Assembly (NCBI GenBank): GCA_030789695.1
Contig: CM061134.1
Span: 67,245,486 to 67,309,485, forward strand
Reading direction: 5' to 3'
DNA from: Scilla litardierei
Taxonomy: Eukaryota; Streptophyta; Magnoliopsida; Asparagales; Asparagaceae
Length of the DNA stretch: 64,000 bases
A program made the translations under genes and the position numbers. The notes under the pieces were generated by a model. It was not told the origin of the DNA and did not search any database. It worked only from the letters and a program-made list of their open reading frames with translations. Positions 11,391 through 22,833 of the stretch are shown piece after piece. Positions within the stretch are counted from its first letter, which is position 1; every line of letters starts with the position of its first letter.

Positions 11391-11399
11391 GAGGCTGAA

Positions 11400-11862
11400 T
11401 GGATGGATTGCCGTGCTTGGAAGATTCCTGTCGAAGTCTGCAGAGAGATCACTCACATTCTTCAAGATTCTCCAGAAGGCCCTTGCTGAGAGGAAGGGCG
11501 TAAGAAAGGTGGTGGAGTGGGACGACTCTTGCACAGTAGCTTTCGACAAGCTAAAGGCCTACCTACAAAGCCTGTCGCTACTTGCAAAGCCAAAGAAGGA
11601 GAGCAGCTTGGCCTCTACCTCGCCACAACGGAGGAAGCTGTGAGCTCAGTCATCGTGAAGGAGGACGAGGGCATCTAGAGGCCAGTCTATTATGACAATC
11701 GGGTGCTCCGAGATGTAGAGACCTGCTATGACCCCACCAAGAAGATTGCTTACTGCCTAGTCCCGACCGTAAGGAAGATCTGACCTTACCTCCAGGTGCA
11801 CACCATCGTCGTCTACACCAATTCGCCGCTGGAAAAGAACTTGAGAAGGCTGGAGAGGTCAG
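11400..11862 (+). pseudogene. T RNase H region, left part
   Basis: Reads LGRFLSKSAERSLTFFKIL, WDDSCTVAFDKLKAYL, then after frame changes PVYYDNRVLRDVE and VVYTNSPLEKNLRRL. This is the linker and first RNase H of a Ty3 pol. It stops exactly at the E1 insertion; the continuing codons are at 57799 onward. Confidence 0.75.
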
Positions 11863-12420
11863 TGTAGGGTTTTGATCATCCAAAGATCAGCCCAAAGCTA
11901 TTTTTCGACCAAAAATAGCCCTAAAAACTGCACACAGACTAGGGTTTCTGCACCCAGATGTGGGACCCACCGAGTGGGCCCCATTGCATAAAACAGGCTG
12001 ACTGGGAGCCTGCAACCCAGCCTGGGCACAGGCGCCCAGGCGCCCGCCCAGGCCCAGGGCGCTTGGCGCCCTGGGCACCCTGGCCCTGGGCGCCAGGCCT
12101 GCATGAGCCAGGCGTCCAGGCCATCTGCCCAGTTCTTGCCTGGGTCTGTCCGGGCTGACCCCATGTATGCTGTCTTGACTCGTTTGGGCATAACTTTTAC
12201 ATTTGGCGTCCGATTTGGAAGCCGTTGGAACATGTGTTTACACCAGGACGTTCCCGTCTTACAGGTAAATTTTCCTTGCGTTTATCTCATTAAATATTGT
12301 CGTAAACAATTTACGACATATTTAACTCAATTTGCATCATATGCAAAATAGTCCCCTATCTAAGCTTAAAATATCATTTGCATCAAATACAAATGATCTG
12401 AGGGCATACATCCCCCAACA
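11863..12420 (-). repeat. E1 3' LTR with large internal deletion
   Basis: It starts TGTAGGGTTTTGAT and ends CCCCCAACA, matching both ends of the 5' LTR, but is 558 bp rather than 1447 bp. The two share the start, then the left copy jumps to the sequence matching about 57164 onward. A short GATC at both junctions suggests microhomology-mediated loss. The missing part includes the TATA box found at 56929-56938 in the other copy. The GC-rich GGCGCC and CCTGGGC repeats at 11990-12125 produce spurious open frames on both strands. Confidence 0.8.
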
Positions 12421-12434
12421 TCTCCCACTTGCAC
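12421..12434 (-). other. E1 polypurine tract
   Basis: On the minus strand GTGCAAGTGGGAGA immediately precedes the LTR start TGTTGGGGG. This is the usual copia plus-strand primer context. Confidence 0.75.
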
Positions 12435-12836
12435 TTAGGATCATTTATCCCGAATGCAGAAGATAACTGCAAATTCTTTGCAGTGTCTATCCCTTGCATC
12501 AAATGCATATTCTCCCTAATGTTTCTAGCTATTACTTGACGAAGGTCGCACTCTGTGTGAGACCCTACAGCCTGACCTTACTACATGTGGGGCTTGAAGC
12601 CCCAGACGACAGTGACCACGAGCAGCAGTTACCGTCACTGTTTCAGTATCATACTTATGTGGTTAACTTATTGACATGAGTATTGTCGGGACCACCCTGA
12701 CTGTGTCTGTGATGAATTCCGCAGTTATAGTCTCTTCGTCTAAACTATGTTGTTTAATTCAAGCCTCGGTTACAGTCAAACTGTCAACCCCAATAGCTCG
12801 AATCTGGTTAGTCTCCATCGATATTTAGTCAAATAA
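12435..12836. other. E1 3' untranslated region, no gene seen
   Basis: About 400 bp of E1 sequence between its polypurine tract and the E2 LTR. The 61-codon plus-strand frame here shows no family resemblance. I see no domain and no strong repeat. Confidence 0.5.
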
Positions 12837-13546
12837 TGTTGGACTTCTTCCAACATACTCTGGCCAAATTTTTCACTAAAGACCAAACTACCTCTACGAC
12901 ACTAACTCCCATTGACCAGGAGAGACGAATCCTCTCTTGGTCATTACTCTCCTCGTACACTTCAAATGTCACCCAACCAATGACCTTTCGATAGGCCTAG
13001 CCTCGAAGCTAGGCCAGTGATCTAAGTGACATCGTTCACGCACAGGTTTGTGCAATGATCTCAAGTCAAAAGACCAACTTGCCTATCAACACTAAGAGTT
13101 ATCATTGACAGATTGGTCAATCATAACCATATGACAACTCCTTTGGGTTGTTTAGTGAACTCATTCTCCAATAAGCACCTATATCTCGTCTTCAACTTCG
13201 CCAAGTCAAACGATCATGAGATCATTGCCATCGCTATACGGTGAAGACTAAGACACAATGGTCTATCCGATTTTTCGATAACCTTTTCTCGAAAGATCTA
13301 CGACCACGAACCCTTTTAGACTTATGCTACAGACGATCAAGCATTTCACCATGATCGAGATACTCATATCGATACATGTTTGACCTTGCATTAAGTCTCT
13401 GGACTTTATCTTAGTTAATATTTAATGATAACTGCATTATGATTTAACTTAGATAACTTATTACCAAACATCTTACTATTATTTTGAACACGATGTTTGT
13501 ACAATTACACAGAGATGTATGCCTCGAGGGCATAACTCTCCCAACA
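12837..13546 (-). repeat. E2: copia LTR (3' LTR)
   Basis: The plus strand starts TGTTGGACTT and ends CTCCCAACA, 710 bp, and on the minus strand it is preceded by GTGCAAGTGGGAGA (13547-13560), the same polypurine tract as E1. It lies next to an RNase H C-terminal remnant, the normal place for a 3' LTR. The sequence is not like the E1 LTR. The E2 5' LTR was not found, so E2 is partial. Confidence 0.65.
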
Positions 13547-16263
13547 TCTCCCACTTGCACTCAAACCCATTTATCCTTGTATCTCATACCGTATATCACA
13601 TAAGTCTTTCTAGACTTCATGTGGTAGAGCCTTCGTGAGTGGATCTGCTAAACCGTCTACTGAATAGACTTGAGGGGTTTCTATGTTCATATTAGACCAA
13701 CCATTTGAATCTCATTCAAATGATTCCTTTGGTCCTTTGGAATCCATAATATTTAATTTCCCTGGATCTTATTGTACCTTACGACAACAATTTTAATAAG
13801 TTACTGGTCTTTTTTAGATGGTTCATATTTAAAAGTGTCAAACTCTTTTGACCACTTCATTAAAATATGTTACATCCCCTTGATGCCTCGCATTTGTTTT
13901 ATTCGCTCCCACTGACCTTGAAAACTCTCTGGGTAATTCATTTATGTTTGTTCTTCCAAATCATATTTAGAAAACGAATTATAAATGAATGCTGCAGTTT
14001 TCATGGTTATCATGAGCGTTTACATCGAGTTCGGTCCGAGTAGATCTGTACGCATCTGCTGGCGAGATAGTTTCATCATAATCCGTTTATAGGAATTAGG
14101 ATAAAAACGTTCTCAACCTACATAAACTGTACTTCACTACTTTCTTTCTGCACTAATCTTCTAAACTTGAAGATTTACTTGCATACATTAAGAAACAATT
14201 ACTTTGGGCACGTAAATTAAAGTCCATACTTTACTTACGTGCATGGACCTATTGCATCAAGTTGTTAATCAGAGTCTCTACTCTGAATTTCATCCTGGAA
14301 GTTATCTTAGACCATCATCGACTATGATGTCTAACTCAACTCTTTGTCTCACAAGACTTGAGTAATGCTTTAACTTCCTAACGATTGATTTAATGAATAT
14401 CTTTCTGATAAGGTCCACATAGAACCTTATCAAAACCTCGACATTCTATCTGGGACTTAACCCAGAGGGAGGATTGTAACTCAGTCACTTTGCCATGAGT
14501 CGCACTATGTCTAACAAAGTGCGATTCATGCTCTCTTACACATCCAATATATTAAGATACTTGACTCGAGAGAAAATCACATTTTCTTTTATTTATGCAA
14601 GATTTATACAGCTAAGTATTTGACTTTTCGATCTAATCGAATCATTTCAAATACTTCTGTCATTTTGTTCTCTATTTTATCAGACTTGTGTTTCATCAAG
14701 AACACGTGTCGTAATAATAATAAGACCGACTTATCTTGGCTAACTTAGACTTAGGTCCGGATACCTATCCAGAAGTTTTCGCAACTCAATCATGTATGAT
14801 GGTCAAAGATTTGATCTTTTCTAACTCTGTCTGTAACTCACTAGAGGCTCGGGAAACAAAGAGAAGATGGATACGAACGAGATATCCAGCAACAAGAAGA
14901 AGGAAAAGGATTGAATAGAGGAACTCTACATCAGCATGTACGAGACTGTGAGTTCAACAACTCATTCTCCCACTGTCTTACAGAAAGAGTTTCGGCCATC
15001 ATACCTTTGAGAATAAGGTTCACAAGTGTCCGTAGACTTCATAATACGAGAGGTCAGACCTCTCTTTATGTGACTTGTGAAGCTTAGTCTCTTTGGTACA
15101 ACCTAGTTTATTTTGCCATATAAGTTTATTACTATCTTGTGTATTCATATATTAACATTTAATATATTATAGTTATTACAAATTACTAACACAAAACATC
15201 GCTTCAGAAGCAAGGTGACGACATTCGTCAAAAATGTGTTTTCCTTTTGTATAACAATTCTTCTGAAATCGTGACATCAAATATGTCACATATTCAGTTC
15301 CTCATACTTATGCCTTTACTAATGATAAATAAAACTATCTTTCTCAATTGACTTTCCTTGGTGCCTTCTTCCTTTTCTAAATCTCATTTAGGTATTAAAT
15401 GTTACAACAAAATTACTTGATGTACAAACACCTAACGTATCCAAACACTTGAGCTTCACAACCTTGAGTTGATGCAACAAGTTGCTTGACTCAAGATCTA
15501 ATTTGGATACATGGTCTTGTATCGCTTAGTTTATTCTATCAATTAGACTTTAACTTGATATTCCATTAGACTTTAACAAGTCAACGAGAATATAGTTTAT
15601 TCTATCAATTAGACTTTGGATACATGTCAACGAGAATATAGTTTATTCTATCAATTAGACTTTAACTTGATATTCCATTAAACGGCCTTTTGACCAGTTA
15701 ACTTATTCTCTTCGAATTTTATGTTTTTGATACCATCGGTAAACATAGACTTACCCTAGTTTAGCATATGTTCAAGTTTTTAAATATAGATATAATGGCT
15801 TTTATCTAACTATATCCTCCCACTATTTTTAGTGATCATTTTAAGCCATAATAATGAACGATTTAATCAAATTAAATATAATGGAAAAGGGACACGACCA
15901 CCCCGAGTCTCCCAACCTTGAGTTGACTCAACAAGTTGCTTAACTCTGCGATCGGTAGATGACTCTTCATCAATAACATCGAATGTGATTTCCTTATCGG
16001 TTTTTACCCCTAGTCACTTATGACCTTGAGTTGACTCAACAGATCATAAAGACTAGTCTAGTTAGACCCTTGTTTTCGTGTATAGCCTAACTTACGCCGG
16101 TGCTCGGTGTATACACGACACGACGGTTTAGGTCAAGTCTAAACTATATCTCATGTATTGAGAAATTGGTTTCCATAAAGTGTCTATGACATAGCTTGAG
16201 TTGACTCAACAACTATATCAAAGAACCTATAGTTGCCAACCTATAAAACAAGGAGGGCTACGG
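13547..16263 (-). pseudogene. E2: decayed copia pol remnant
   Basis: On the minus strand a DYDET-like RT block lies at 14070-14083 and is followed, in fragments, by RT-like sequence and finally GLADPLTKALPHEV at about 13620-13650, the end of a copia RNase H. No frame is open for more than a few dozen codons. Bases above about 14200 show no clear protein match. A direct duplication of a word containing GTTTATTCTATCAATTAGAC occurs around 15525-15680. The single plus-strand frame near 14736 looks spurious. Confidence 0.6.
15920..16210. repeat. Dispersed GAGTTGACTCAAC motif
   Basis: The 13-mer occurs at 15920-15932, 16027-16039 and 16198-16210, with a diverged relative near 15456. It is nearly palindromic and contains TTGAC (W-box core) and TGACTCA (GCN4/AP-1 type core). 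It lies in decayed element sequence, so any regulatory role is inference. Confidence 0.6.
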
Positions 16264-16268
16264 CTAAT
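16264..16268. repeat. E3 target site duplication, left (CTAAT)
   Basis: CTAAT precedes the E3 LTR and is repeated at 45635-45639 directly after the right LTR. The perfect 5-bp match defines E3. Confidence 0.85.
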
Positions 16269-16535
16269 TAATGTGTCCATATTTTATATCATTTCCATAT
16301 CATTATCCCATCGCATTGCATATCATTTCCGCGCCCAAATAACACTTTTTACTACGATTCTGCATTTCTGAAGATATTTTTGAGTTTCGTAGTGTTTCGT
16401 GAATTTTCAGGGAATTTGTAGCGATTTGGACCCCCGCTTGGGTATGGACACATCCGACATGCTCATGAGCTTGTTGGCAGGGCTCTGGAGGAGTTCGTCG
16501 TGTTTTCGGAGCCGTTGGAGGAGAGAGAGAGAGGG

Positions 16536-16566
<31 letters not shown>

Positions 16567-17157
16567 GCCCTTGCTGCAGCATATGTTTTCCCAGAAAATA
16601 CTCGGCCCGAGTAACTTGCTACTCGGACCGAGTCATATCATTTTGAAGAACGGATGGATACAGGCTGAATCAGACCGAGCAGCTCATCTGCTCGGTCGAG
16701 CAGCCTCATGCTACACATCCCGAGTAGGCGCCCGAGCAGCGTCTGAGAACTAGACTGAGCCGACCCTACTCGGACCGAGCAGAGACTACTCGGTCCGGGT
16801 AGGTCGATTTTCAGATCTCCGAGCGGTCGAGCAGCTTGTCTATGCGGACCGAGCCACTGACCGAGCTACGCTACTCGGACCGAGTCACCAGCTCGGTCGG
16901 CACTTCCCATGGCATTTTTGGAAAGATTTTGGAACGCGCGATGCGCGCGATTTGGGCAGCAGCTGAAGCTCGCGATTGCGGGCTTGGCTCCGGAAGTTCA
17001 TTCTAGCTTCGGTTTTTCGAGAATTTTGGGGAGAGCTCCGGCGATTCTTGTAGGAATTTTTCTGGATTAATTCTTGTAGAGAATTTTGGATCGATAATTG
17101 AGGATTATTGCTTTTTATTCTTTTCTGGATTTGTTCTTCGTTCGTTCTCGCTGTAAG
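16269..17157 (+). repeat. E3 5' LTR, first segment
   Basis: It starts TAATGTGTCC where the right LTR has TGATGTGTCC, a G to A change in the terminal TG. The segment matches the right LTR up to GTAAG, where E4 is inserted. It contains a GA-rich microsatellite (16519-16566) and a cluster of CTCGGNCCGAG-type palindromes at about 16609-16910, for example ACTCGGACCGAGT at 16621-16633 and 16873-16885. I see no convincing TATA box after the cluster. Confidence 0.85.
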
Positions 17158-18821
17158 TGACGTCCACGCGCTGTGCGTGTTTGATGTGTGCAATATATGG
17201 TTGGGGCGTGAGATTTAAATATTTATAACCGCAAGCGCACGGTGTTGTAGTGTGGCTTGGGGGTCAAACTCAGGGAGGCATGGTTGTGCTTGTGTCAGAA
17301 AGGACCAAAGTCACCCCATGGGTGAGCTAACCCGAATCGGTAGAAGGGTTGTCACGGAAATAGAATGCGAGGGATAAACAATATAAAGGGAAACCCGGGA
17401 CTTCGATTTCCACCCTATCAGGTGATTCTCGCCAATACGGCCGACGGATGGGATAATGTTCGGAATTAGGGTCTAAAGGTGAGAGTTGCCTCTAAGAGTG
17501 ATACCGGCGTCCCATGGGCCCGATATTCCGGTCGGTGCCCAGGATGATACGCTGGACTTCCCGGGTTCGGTCAGTGGGCATTCCCATATCCATTAACACT
17601 GACTGACTCCGGGAGCACTAAGCTCACAATGATAACTCCCGACATCTCGTCCTGCCGTTCCCACGCGCTAGGATTCGATGTCTATGCTAAGGGCGTGAGA
17701 TATGGTTAGGGCGTCAACCGCCAAGTTTATTCCCCATTGACCCAACAGTCAAAGGCGGTCTTTTTCCCGCCGATGACAATGAAACACCCTGCGTACCGAT
17801 AGATTCCTAATCCCTATCGATTTCATAGTCCTATGGACGCATCAGAGAGAACCCACGAATGGGTTTCCACCAAAATCCCAGATTTGGGAACTACTCACAC
17901 ATATTTGCTAAAAAGCGATCTAAATTAAAATTGACTGTTAAAAACATAAGCATACGATTGGAATGAAGTAATAGCAATGCAATTAAGATAATATCAAAGT
18001 TTGGTTAAGATCAGAACACTTACAAATAGCAAAGAAATTACAGCCGTCATAAGAGAGAGAAACAGTAAAAAACTACAACTCCCAGTTTCTGGAAAACTGG
18101 GGCTTCTATATATAGAAAACGATATCACCCGATCGGGTGAAGAATCACCCGATCCGGTGACCTGCTGCAAACTTTGGCAGCGATCTTCAGGACTTCACCC
18201 GGTCAGGCGACACGGTCGGTTGGCGGAAGCTTTTAGCCGTTTGGATCTTGGCGTCGTCGGGTGAACCGATCGGTTGATAAATCAACCGATCAGTTGGAAT
18301 TGTCGCCCAAAAAGATAGAAACTTTGGACGTTTTGGCACGGTCTGATTGCGGTCGGGTGAGCTCTCCGGGTCATCCCTTCGAGGAAACGGCTACAGATGA
18401 ACCAATCGGGTGAAGATCACCCGATCGGTTGGATTTCAGCTCCAATTTTCCAGAGAGAATAGTTGGGCTGAACCGGTCTCCGACCCGGTCAGTTGACACT
18501 CTCGTTGCTTCAGCGACTGTCCGGGTCGTGCACGCGTGCATCACCCGATCGGTTGGCGTATCCAACCGATCGGGGGGGGCTGAAAGATAGAAATCTTCTT
18601 CGTTTGAGCCCCCAGATCATGCTGACCCCTCCCGTTGCTCCGGGGACTTATGATATCATCGTTATATGTCCCCTACGCTGGCAAACTTCTGCAAACATGT
18701 AAAAACACGGTGAAGTGAAAGAAAACAAGAAAATACGAGAAAACGGATACGAGACGGCGGAAAATAACGGAAAAACACAAAAGAAGACGTGTGTGAATAT
18801 ATGAAATATAAACGCACGTCA
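17158..18821 (-). repeat. E4 3' LTR
   Basis: TGACGTCCAC to CGCACGTCA on the plus strand, next to the polypurine tract on its inner side. It matches the right LTR with several percent differences by eye. Motif ACCGCAAGCGCACGGTGT (17228-17245) is the reverse of the U5 block seen in L0. TATA and palindromes are listed separately. The open frames inside are low-significance. Confidence 0.9.
18106..18580 (-). promoter_or_regulatory. E4 3' LTR promoter: TATA box and palindrome array
   Basis: CTATATATAG lies at 18106-18115. Ten bases away, upstream on the minus strand, is the perfect 16-bp palindrome TCACCCGATCGGGTGA (18125-18140), followed by about ten related CACCCGATCGGTTG words up to 18580. The right LTR has the same arrangement (27233-27242 and 27252-27267). 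The array therefore sits directly upstream of the core promoter. Use as promoter is inferred. Confidence 0.7.
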
Positions 18822-18824
18822 AAA

Positions 18825-18860
18825 TCCCCCAAGCTGAACCCTTCCTCGTCCTCGAGGAAG
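18825..18860 (-). other. E4 polypurine tract with AGGA hairpin
   Basis: On the minus strand the tract AGCTTGGGGGA (18825-18835) precedes the LTR. Five bases upstream of it is a hairpin with arms 18841-18848 and 18853-18860 (perfect 8 bp) and loop AGGA. The tract would prime plus-strand DNA. The hairpin is read from sequence; its role is unknown. Confidence 0.75.
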
Positions 18861-20082
18861 ACGAGTGAGAGTAGAAGCTCGGAGGGAGAAAATAGGGAGA
18901 AAGAGAGAAAAAGAAAACTCTAAATCCTAAATCGCCCGTCAGGGCCAACAAAATCAAAAACGACACACCAAGAAAGCAAACGCCAAATCACATCACTAAA
19001 ACAAGGAATACGAGTCCAGACAAGTGTCGTGGGCCCATGCGGTGAAGCGCGAATGAGTGTGGTCGTGTGCTAGCAGACGGTGTCGCTATATACATTATGC
19101 CATAAGCTCCATATACACAAATCCAAGAAATGACCCAAATATCGATTCGATTTAGAAATAGCGGTGAATATATAGCTCAAGCATGAATGAGAAGAGTATG
19201 AGAATAGAAACGCATCATGTGTCAGGGACTCCATAGCTAGGGACTCGGACATCACCACACTATCGCCTGGATAATAGCTAGAAATTCCCTATTTCAAGTG
19301 TTTTCGAAAGCGATGGGGGTTGAGATGATGTGGAGTAGGACACTCGGTGCAAATTCTCGCCTTCCCTTTATTCTCGATAGGTAGGGAAATAATCACACAC
19401 ATTTTTTTTGGGTTTTGGATATATGTATTTTTTTGGATTTTTGGCTATACATATGTATTTTTATCTTTCTTTTCTCTTTTCTCTTACTTTTTTTTTGGAT
19501 TTTTTGGATTTTTGGGTATATACACGTGTGTACTCTCCCAAGTAGGAGAACGGTACACGACGAGGGGATTTGCACAAAGTAAAAATAAAAAAGAAGTTGG
19601 ATTATAAACACATGGGCAAGGGAAATATCTAGGCTAAAATGGGTTATCCTAGTCCTAACTGTGGAATCCCGACACATGCGAAGTGAAGCATACGATATAT
19701 ATATTCATGCATACAGAAGCGGATAAGAGAGGAAAATACCGCATATTCAAATCGAAGCATGATAATCTTGGGGTCATTCCTGCACATGTATATAAAATAA
19801 AATCACAAAGTAGAAGCACACCAAACAGCTAGGCGTGACACACGACTCACAAAAAGGCTAAGTGGACCCACGATGCATGAAATGCAAGAGGACTCGACTT
19901 CCTAGGGTTGGTGAATGTGATTATCGAAGCCATGCTAGGTGTGTGCGTGATTTTTGTGGCAATTCATCATAGGGTTCATCTCTAGGAGAAAGAGAAAGAA
20001 AAGAAGAAAAGGAAAAAATGAAAACACGATAAAAATGACTCAAAATCGACGAAAAAGACGCAAATGACGCACGAAGTGCGAC
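18861..20082. other. E4 3' region, no gene seen
   Basis: AT-rich plus strand with A-rich words repeated (AGAAAA, AAAACAC). Minus-strand open frames of 60-110 codons are rich in Phe, Ser and Cys and show no family resemblance; I read them as chance frames in T-rich sequence. Nothing else is supported. Confidence 0.5.
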
Positions 20083-20117
20083 TCCCCCAAGCTGAAACTT
20101 GCATTGCCCTCAATGCA
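20083..20117 (-). other. E4 internal hairpin and polypurine-like tract
   Basis: A second copy of AGCTTGGGGGA (20083-20093, minus) stands six bases after a hairpin with arms TGCATTG and CAATGCA (20100-20106 and 20111-20117) and loop AGGG. The stem sequence is unrelated to that of the terminal copy. A third tract without a comparable hairpin is at 20345-20355. Confidence 0.65.
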
Positions 20118-20414
20118 ATAGAAATAAATACGGGAGGGCAATGAAAATGGGGGGGAATACGCACTGACACAAAAAGACATGAAAAACAAGAAAAACACAC
20201 ATACGAAACTGAAAATAAAAATAAAGATAAAGATCACACCACACGACATATAAACGGAAATTAAAAATAGAAAATCACATGACACAACATATATAACAAG
20301 CACATACAGAAAACAACACACGCCAGCACACAGAAAAATTGACTTCCCCCAAGCTAGACATGACAATGCTAGCGATATGATGTGATCGTGAAAATGCAGA
20401 GATATGCTAGGGGG

Positions 20415-22396
20415 TCAGAAAACAAATAGAAAATCAAAAAGCAGGAGAGGAATCGTCCTCTTCCTCCTCGGTGGAAGAAGTGGGGGATGCGGGGGAGTGG
20501 ATGGGTGAGGTGACTGGTGTGCGGAGGAGTGGAGAAAGTGGTCGAGGTGATGGATCGGTAGGTGTGGAGGAAGTGTGGACGATGGGTGGAGTGGAAGTGA
20601 CGACGGTGAGAGGTAGTGAAATGGAGACCAATGCGATGGTGGATGGTGGGGTACGGGGGTAGGTGAGGATGAAGGGGGTATGGGGGTAGGTGAGGATGGT
20701 GGGGGAAGTGATCGCGAAAGCACCATTAATTTCTTGCGGCACACATATGGTGTAATGGAAGGGGTCGTGAGCGGAGGTGAAGTGGAGGGAGTGGAAACGG
20801 TGGGAGTAGATGAGGTAGTGGGGGTGGAAGTAGTGATAGGAGGGTATGGTCGCCTAGGGGGTGATGGTGGAGGTGAATAATGTGATGTTGGAGGTGAAAA
20901 TCGTCGAGGGGGTGAAGGTGGTGGTGTGGGTGGAGGAGGCCCGTGGACGTGTGTGAGAAGGTGGAGGATGGCGGCCACGTTCCTCTCAAGTGCGAGGAAA
21001 CGTGGGTGAGTGAAGATGAAAGAGGATGGGACCGAGGATGTGGAAGAAGAAGCGACATCGTGCAATGCAGCTAACTCAGCCTCGAGGTGGAGGCGAGTAA
21101 AAGCGGCTCGACGAAAGGTGGAGGTGTGGTCGTACGAATCGGAGAGGTGGCGACAGTGGTAGTGGGAAGGGAAGCTGGGACGACACTACTAGGCCCAGCC
21201 CCGGGGTCTCCACGGGACGCAGGAATGTCCTGCTCGCCTAAGTGGGCGGCAGGGGAAAGTGGTCTGGGTATACCCAAGATAAATGGAAGACCCCCCAAGA
21301 AACTCAGGATCATGCTGGAAAGTCCAGCCTGCCACAAAATGGATGGTCATGCGAGCGAGGTTAGGCAGAATGGTATAGGGAGCTGGGGGGTGTTCGTAAT
21401 GGAAAGTGAATCGGCCATTGGGGCATGGCTTAATCATGTGAATATGCTGTAGGACGTCGAGATCTAGACGTGAGGGTCCTACGACAGTGGGAAGATCTCG
21501 GGGGATGACAATGTTAAACCGGGGAGCAGAAGCTATGATCGTGATAAGGCCCCCGCAACAAAGCTTGCCATTGCCGGCACGACTAATCTCAAGAAGCTTG
21601 GAGACAAGCCAAGCACCAGCATGGATGGGAACGGTAGGGGCCCTAAAAGTAATCCCGTCATCACCCCGAACGAAAGGAAAAGTCATGGCCTACAAAATGA
21701 AAAGATCAGGGATGGTCACGGTGCCGGACTCATCCCTGGGGAAAAACATGCAAGAAATGATTCGGTGGGCCAGACGGAAGATGGGGTGAATGATGGAGGA
21801 GGCCTTGGCCTTACCTTGGGGATATTGAGGGTGTAGGGTGAGGCGGAACCAAAACTGATCGACGTCAAATTCGGGGGGATACCCGTAGGGACGGATAGCG
21901 TCGTCCCCAAGGATGGGGAAACCAAAGTGTCATTGATGGTATCGAGATGGGTGCGAATGGTTCTGTTACGGACGCAGAAGATGACGATCGACCCCGACTC
22001 ACAGACAAGTGTGGATAAAAATTCGAGTGTTAGTGTGGGGTAGGACACCGCGGTGGCGTTTAGGAAAGCTAACCAATCTAAATTTGCGATGAGAGTCTAG
22101 ACCTCGGTGAAGACATCGAGATCGATAAGCGATAGGGTGTGGGCAAATTTGGTCGATAGATGCCCCTGAGCATCAAGTCTATGGTAGAAATCATTATGCT
22201 CATGGTTCCTAAAGCGGTAGCCACGCGGGCCCATCAGTGGGTCCTCAATTGGGACGACAGGTTGGGGTTGGGGTTGGGGCTGTGTAGGCTATGCGGGAGG
22301 AGGGCGTGTGTGTGGTGGACGTGTGGTCTTGCGTCTCTTGCGAGACGACCCCTCCTCTCGCATGATACCCTTACCCTTATCTTGATCCCGGGCCAT
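20415..22396 (-). pseudogene. E4 second ORF, Athila ORF/env-like protein
   Basis: The ATG at 22396 lies 22 nt after a putative 3' splice site. The N-terminus is basic (SSRKRRKTTRPP); an Athila-type core follows (SYPTLTLEFLSTL, RNRTIRTHLDTINDTL; AGAWLVSKLLEIS, KLCCGGLITIIA), then a long Pro-, Ser- and Thr-rich tail. It aligns by eye with the E3 ORF (TYTRLSLEGLSSL, DICCGGFFTIFA). TAG stops interrupt it near 22290 and 22100, and frameshifts occur near 21700 and 21190. Known Athila elements carry an ORF of this kind with no proven function, sometimes called env-like. Plus-strand frames here are shadows. Confidence 0.65.
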
Positions 22397-22417
22397 GTGT
22401 GTGGTGGACGTGAGTGA

Positions 22418-22511
22418 CTGCGAAAATGTGATGAATGTACACACACACAAGCAATCTAGCAGATTGAAATCTTAGGGCAAAATACAAAATTAAGCTAAGG
22501 AGCAAAGTTAC
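22418..22511 (-). other. Putative leader intron of the E4 second gene
   Basis: On the minus strand the donor reads CTTGG|GTAACT and the acceptor TTTTCGCAG|TCACTC, 94 nt, T-rich inside, ending 22 nt before the ATG. The exon before it is pyrimidine-rich, as in many plant leaders. E3 has a donor and acceptor in equivalent places. This is inferred from consensus only. Confidence 0.55.
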
Positions 22512-22833
22512 CCAAGCGAGATGAAGATCCTTGCTCGTAGATGTCCCAACGCGACGCAATGGGAATAAATGTGAAGCCGCGGTAACTCTTTTCAGCAAAT
22601 TTCAAAAATGGGGGGGGGGGGGTTTGGGCGGAAATTAGGGTTTTTGATGGTGTGAAATCAAAGAGAAAGAGAGAGAGACCGATGGAGAGATGGAAAAAGA
22701 GAGGGGAGAGATCGATTGAGAGGGTTGCATGGTCGGTTGAGGGAGAAACTAGGCTGTTTGGAGCTTGGGGAAGTCGAAACGGCGAGAGAGAATCGAGATT
22801 GGTCGAGGGAGATGAACGGGTGGGGTGCTGTCG

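Larger units (their letters stand above)
6944..11862 (+). mobile_element. T: 5' part of a Tat-type Ty3/gypsy element
   Basis: A 5' LTR, primer site region, gag, protease, RT and the start of RNase H follow in order. The frame breaks off at 11862 in RNase H, where E1 begins, and resumes at 57799. The GTCAG flank (11858-11862) and CTCAG (57794-57798) are the E1 target duplication with one mismatch. The lineage call rests on the gag and zinc-finger style, the TTTGGCACCGTCAGTGGGAAC junction, and the long 3' region with tandem repeats and an antisense ORF. Confidence 0.85.

Noticed and set aside
11887..12158. Several overlapping open frames rich in Pro, Gly, Ala, Trp on both strands
   Set aside because: They fall in the GC-rich repeat of the E1 LTR and recur in the other LTR (57195-57566); composition artefact.
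18673..20366. Minus-strand Phe- and Ser-rich frames of 60-110 codons in E4
   Set aside because: T-rich sequence gives long frames with hydrophobic composition; no conserved motif and no match to the E3 3' region.
20434..20880. Plus-strand Gly- and Val-rich frames over the E4 second ORF
   Set aside because: Complement of the Pro-, Ser- and Thr-rich tail of the minus-strand ORF; shadow frames.
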